From Cupriavidus pauculus (GTDB lineage Bacteria; Pseudomonadota; Gammaproteobacteria; Burkholderiales; Burkholderiaceae), in the NCBI RefSeq assembly GCF_002858765.1, contig NZ_PJRP01000002.1, positions 232,598-296,597 of the forward strand: a DNA stretch of 64,000 nt, given 5' to 3'. A program made the position numbers and the translations under genes. The notes beneath the pieces are model-generated. The model searched no databases, was not told the origin of the DNA, and saw only the letters and a list, made by a program, of their open reading frames with translations. Numbering within the stretch: position 1 is the first letter of the stretch; each line of letters starts with the position of its first letter. This document shows positions 63,168-64,000 of the stretch, piece after piece.

Positions 63168-63273
63168 ATTTCTGTTGCTGGCTGGCAGTGTGTCGTCAGC
63201 AGCAAAGAACAAAATTCTAGCGGCGTTTCCTGAAGTTGGCAAGCACCATCTCAAGAAAAAGTGCCGGTTGCCG

Positions 63274-64000
63274 TCAGCTCTGCCGCTGCAACGAGAACGC
63301 GCACAGCTCGATCAGCGTAGTTTTGAGCGGCGAGTCCGGGAATTGCATGGCGGCGCGCTCGGCGGCTTCGGCCTCATGGCGGGCGGCTGCGAACGTTACT
63401 TCAAGCGCGCCGCTGGCGTGGATGGCCGAGAAAACGGCGTCGAAGTGCTCGGTGCCGCCTTGCACGATGGCGTCACGGGCCAGTTCCCGCTGTTCGGTCG
63501 TGCCGTGCTCCAGCAGGTGCAGCAGGGGCAGGGTGGGCTTGCCTTCACGCAGGTCGTCGCCGGCGTTTTTGCCCATCTGCTCGGCGCTGGCCGTGTAGTC
63601 GAGCATGTCGTCGATCAGCTGGAACGCCGTGCCGATGCGGCGACCGTATTCGGCGGCAGCTTCTTCCATGGTCGCATCGGCGCCGGCCAGTACCGCGCCG
63701 AGTTGCGCCGAAGCCTCGAACAGCTTGGCCGTCTTGTACCGGATCACCTGCAGGTAGCGCTCCACGGTGACGTCGGGATCGTGCATGTTCAGCAGTTGCA
63801 GCACCTCGCCCTCGGCGATCACATTGGTGGCGTTGGAGAGAATCTCCATGATGCGCATGCTGCCGGCATCCACCATCATCTGAAAGGCGCGCGAGTAGAG
63901 GAAATCGCCAACCAGGACGCTGGCGGCATTGCCGAACACGGCGTTGGCGGTCTGGCGGCCGCGGCGCAGTTCGGATTCGTCCACGACGTCGTCGTGCAGC
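63274..64000 (-). CDS. ispB: Octaprenyl diphosphate synthase (partial, 5' end outside window)
   Basis: The visible 242 residues are the C-terminal three quarters of a long-chain trans-prenyl synthase, which makes the side chain of ubiquinone. The first Asp-rich motif DDVVD is seen at the very edge of the window (about 63979-63993), and the second, DDMLD, near 63600. Both are intact. The C-terminus is complete and ends with a polar tail. The start codon lies beyond 64000. It probably serves the same ubiquinone pathway as coq7 at 26576. Confidence 0.9.
   Translation of the reverse strand, partial: LHDDVVDESELRRGRQTANAVFGNAASVLVGDFLYSRAFQMMVDAGSMRIMEILSNATNVIAEGEVLQLLNMHDPDVTVERYLQVIRYKTAKLFEASAQLGAVLAGADATMEEAAAEYGRRIGTAFQLIDDMLDYTASAEQMGKNAGDDLREGKPTLPLLHLLEHGTTEQRELARDAIVQGGTEHFDAVFSAIHASGALEVTFAAARHEAEAAERAAMQFPDSPLKTTLIELCAFSLQRQS

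Noticed and set aside
63091..63274. tRNA-Pro as an integration site for a mobile island
   Set aside because: No integrase gene, no repeated tRNA 3' end and no change in gene style were found on either side within the window.

Overview
The window looks like a chromosomal segment of a betaproteobacterium of the order Burkholderiales, most likely Cupriavidus or a close relative such as Ralstonia. The evidence is the GC-rich coding sequence, the 16S-tRNA-Ile-tRNA-Ala-23S-5S operon, a Burkholderiales-type porin ending in Phe, Bug/TctC-type orphan binding proteins, and the order dcw cluster - lpxC - dciA - M23 peptidase - secA - argJ - zapD - coaE - pilDCB. The genus is inferred from overall resemblance, not from a database comparison.

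Layout. 1-5632: a complete rRNA operon with promoter, boxA antitermination sites, processing stems and terminator. 5928-9140: a DUF3047 lipoprotein, then a two-gene minus-strand unit (M20 amidohydrolase and DUF2891 protein). 9555-15313: a complete five-gene peptide-type ABC transporter. 15383-26234: mixed accessory metabolism. It holds a branched-chain amino-acid-type binding protein, a molybdopterin oxidoreductase coupled to a lipoprotein metallopeptidase, a TetR regulator followed by an acyl-CoA ligase, a MarR regulator coupled to a glycine-rich lipoprotein, a Bug binding protein and a porin. 26576-27199: coq7 (ubiquinone). 27717-45165: the complete division and cell wall cluster mraZ-rsmH-ftsL-ftsI-murE-murF-mraY-murD-ftsW-murG-murC-ddl-ftsQ-ftsA-ftsZ. 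45563-54627: a peroxiredoxin, lpxC, dciA, an M23 peptidase, secA, argJ, a DUF815 ATPase and mutT. 54701-56731: an OPT transporter. 56804-62761 (minus strand): yacG, zapD, coaE, pilD, pilC, pilB. 63091-63167: tRNA-Pro. 63274 to the end: ispB, cut by the window edge.

How the genes work together. The dcw genes build lipid II (MurC, D, E, F, Ddl, MraY, MurG) and the septal synthase (FtsW, FtsI, FtsL, FtsQ) around the FtsA/FtsZ ring. Eight gene pairs overlap by ATGA, which implies strong translational coupling. Four GTG-containing repeats exactly 10 bp apart lie over the mraZ promoter and form a typical MraZ operator. The downstream genes (lpxC, dciA, secA, zapD) are envelope, replication and division functions conserved in this neighbourhood.

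No CRISPR array, insertion sequence, prophage or defence island was seen, and I found no convincing previously undescribed multi-gene system. The most interesting leads are small. One is a recurring CTCTCCC/GGGAGAG hairpin found only between convergent genes. Others are dyads that may be operators for the local TetR and MarR regulators, a highly charged insert in MurD, and an apparently single-subunit molybdopterin oxidoreductase.
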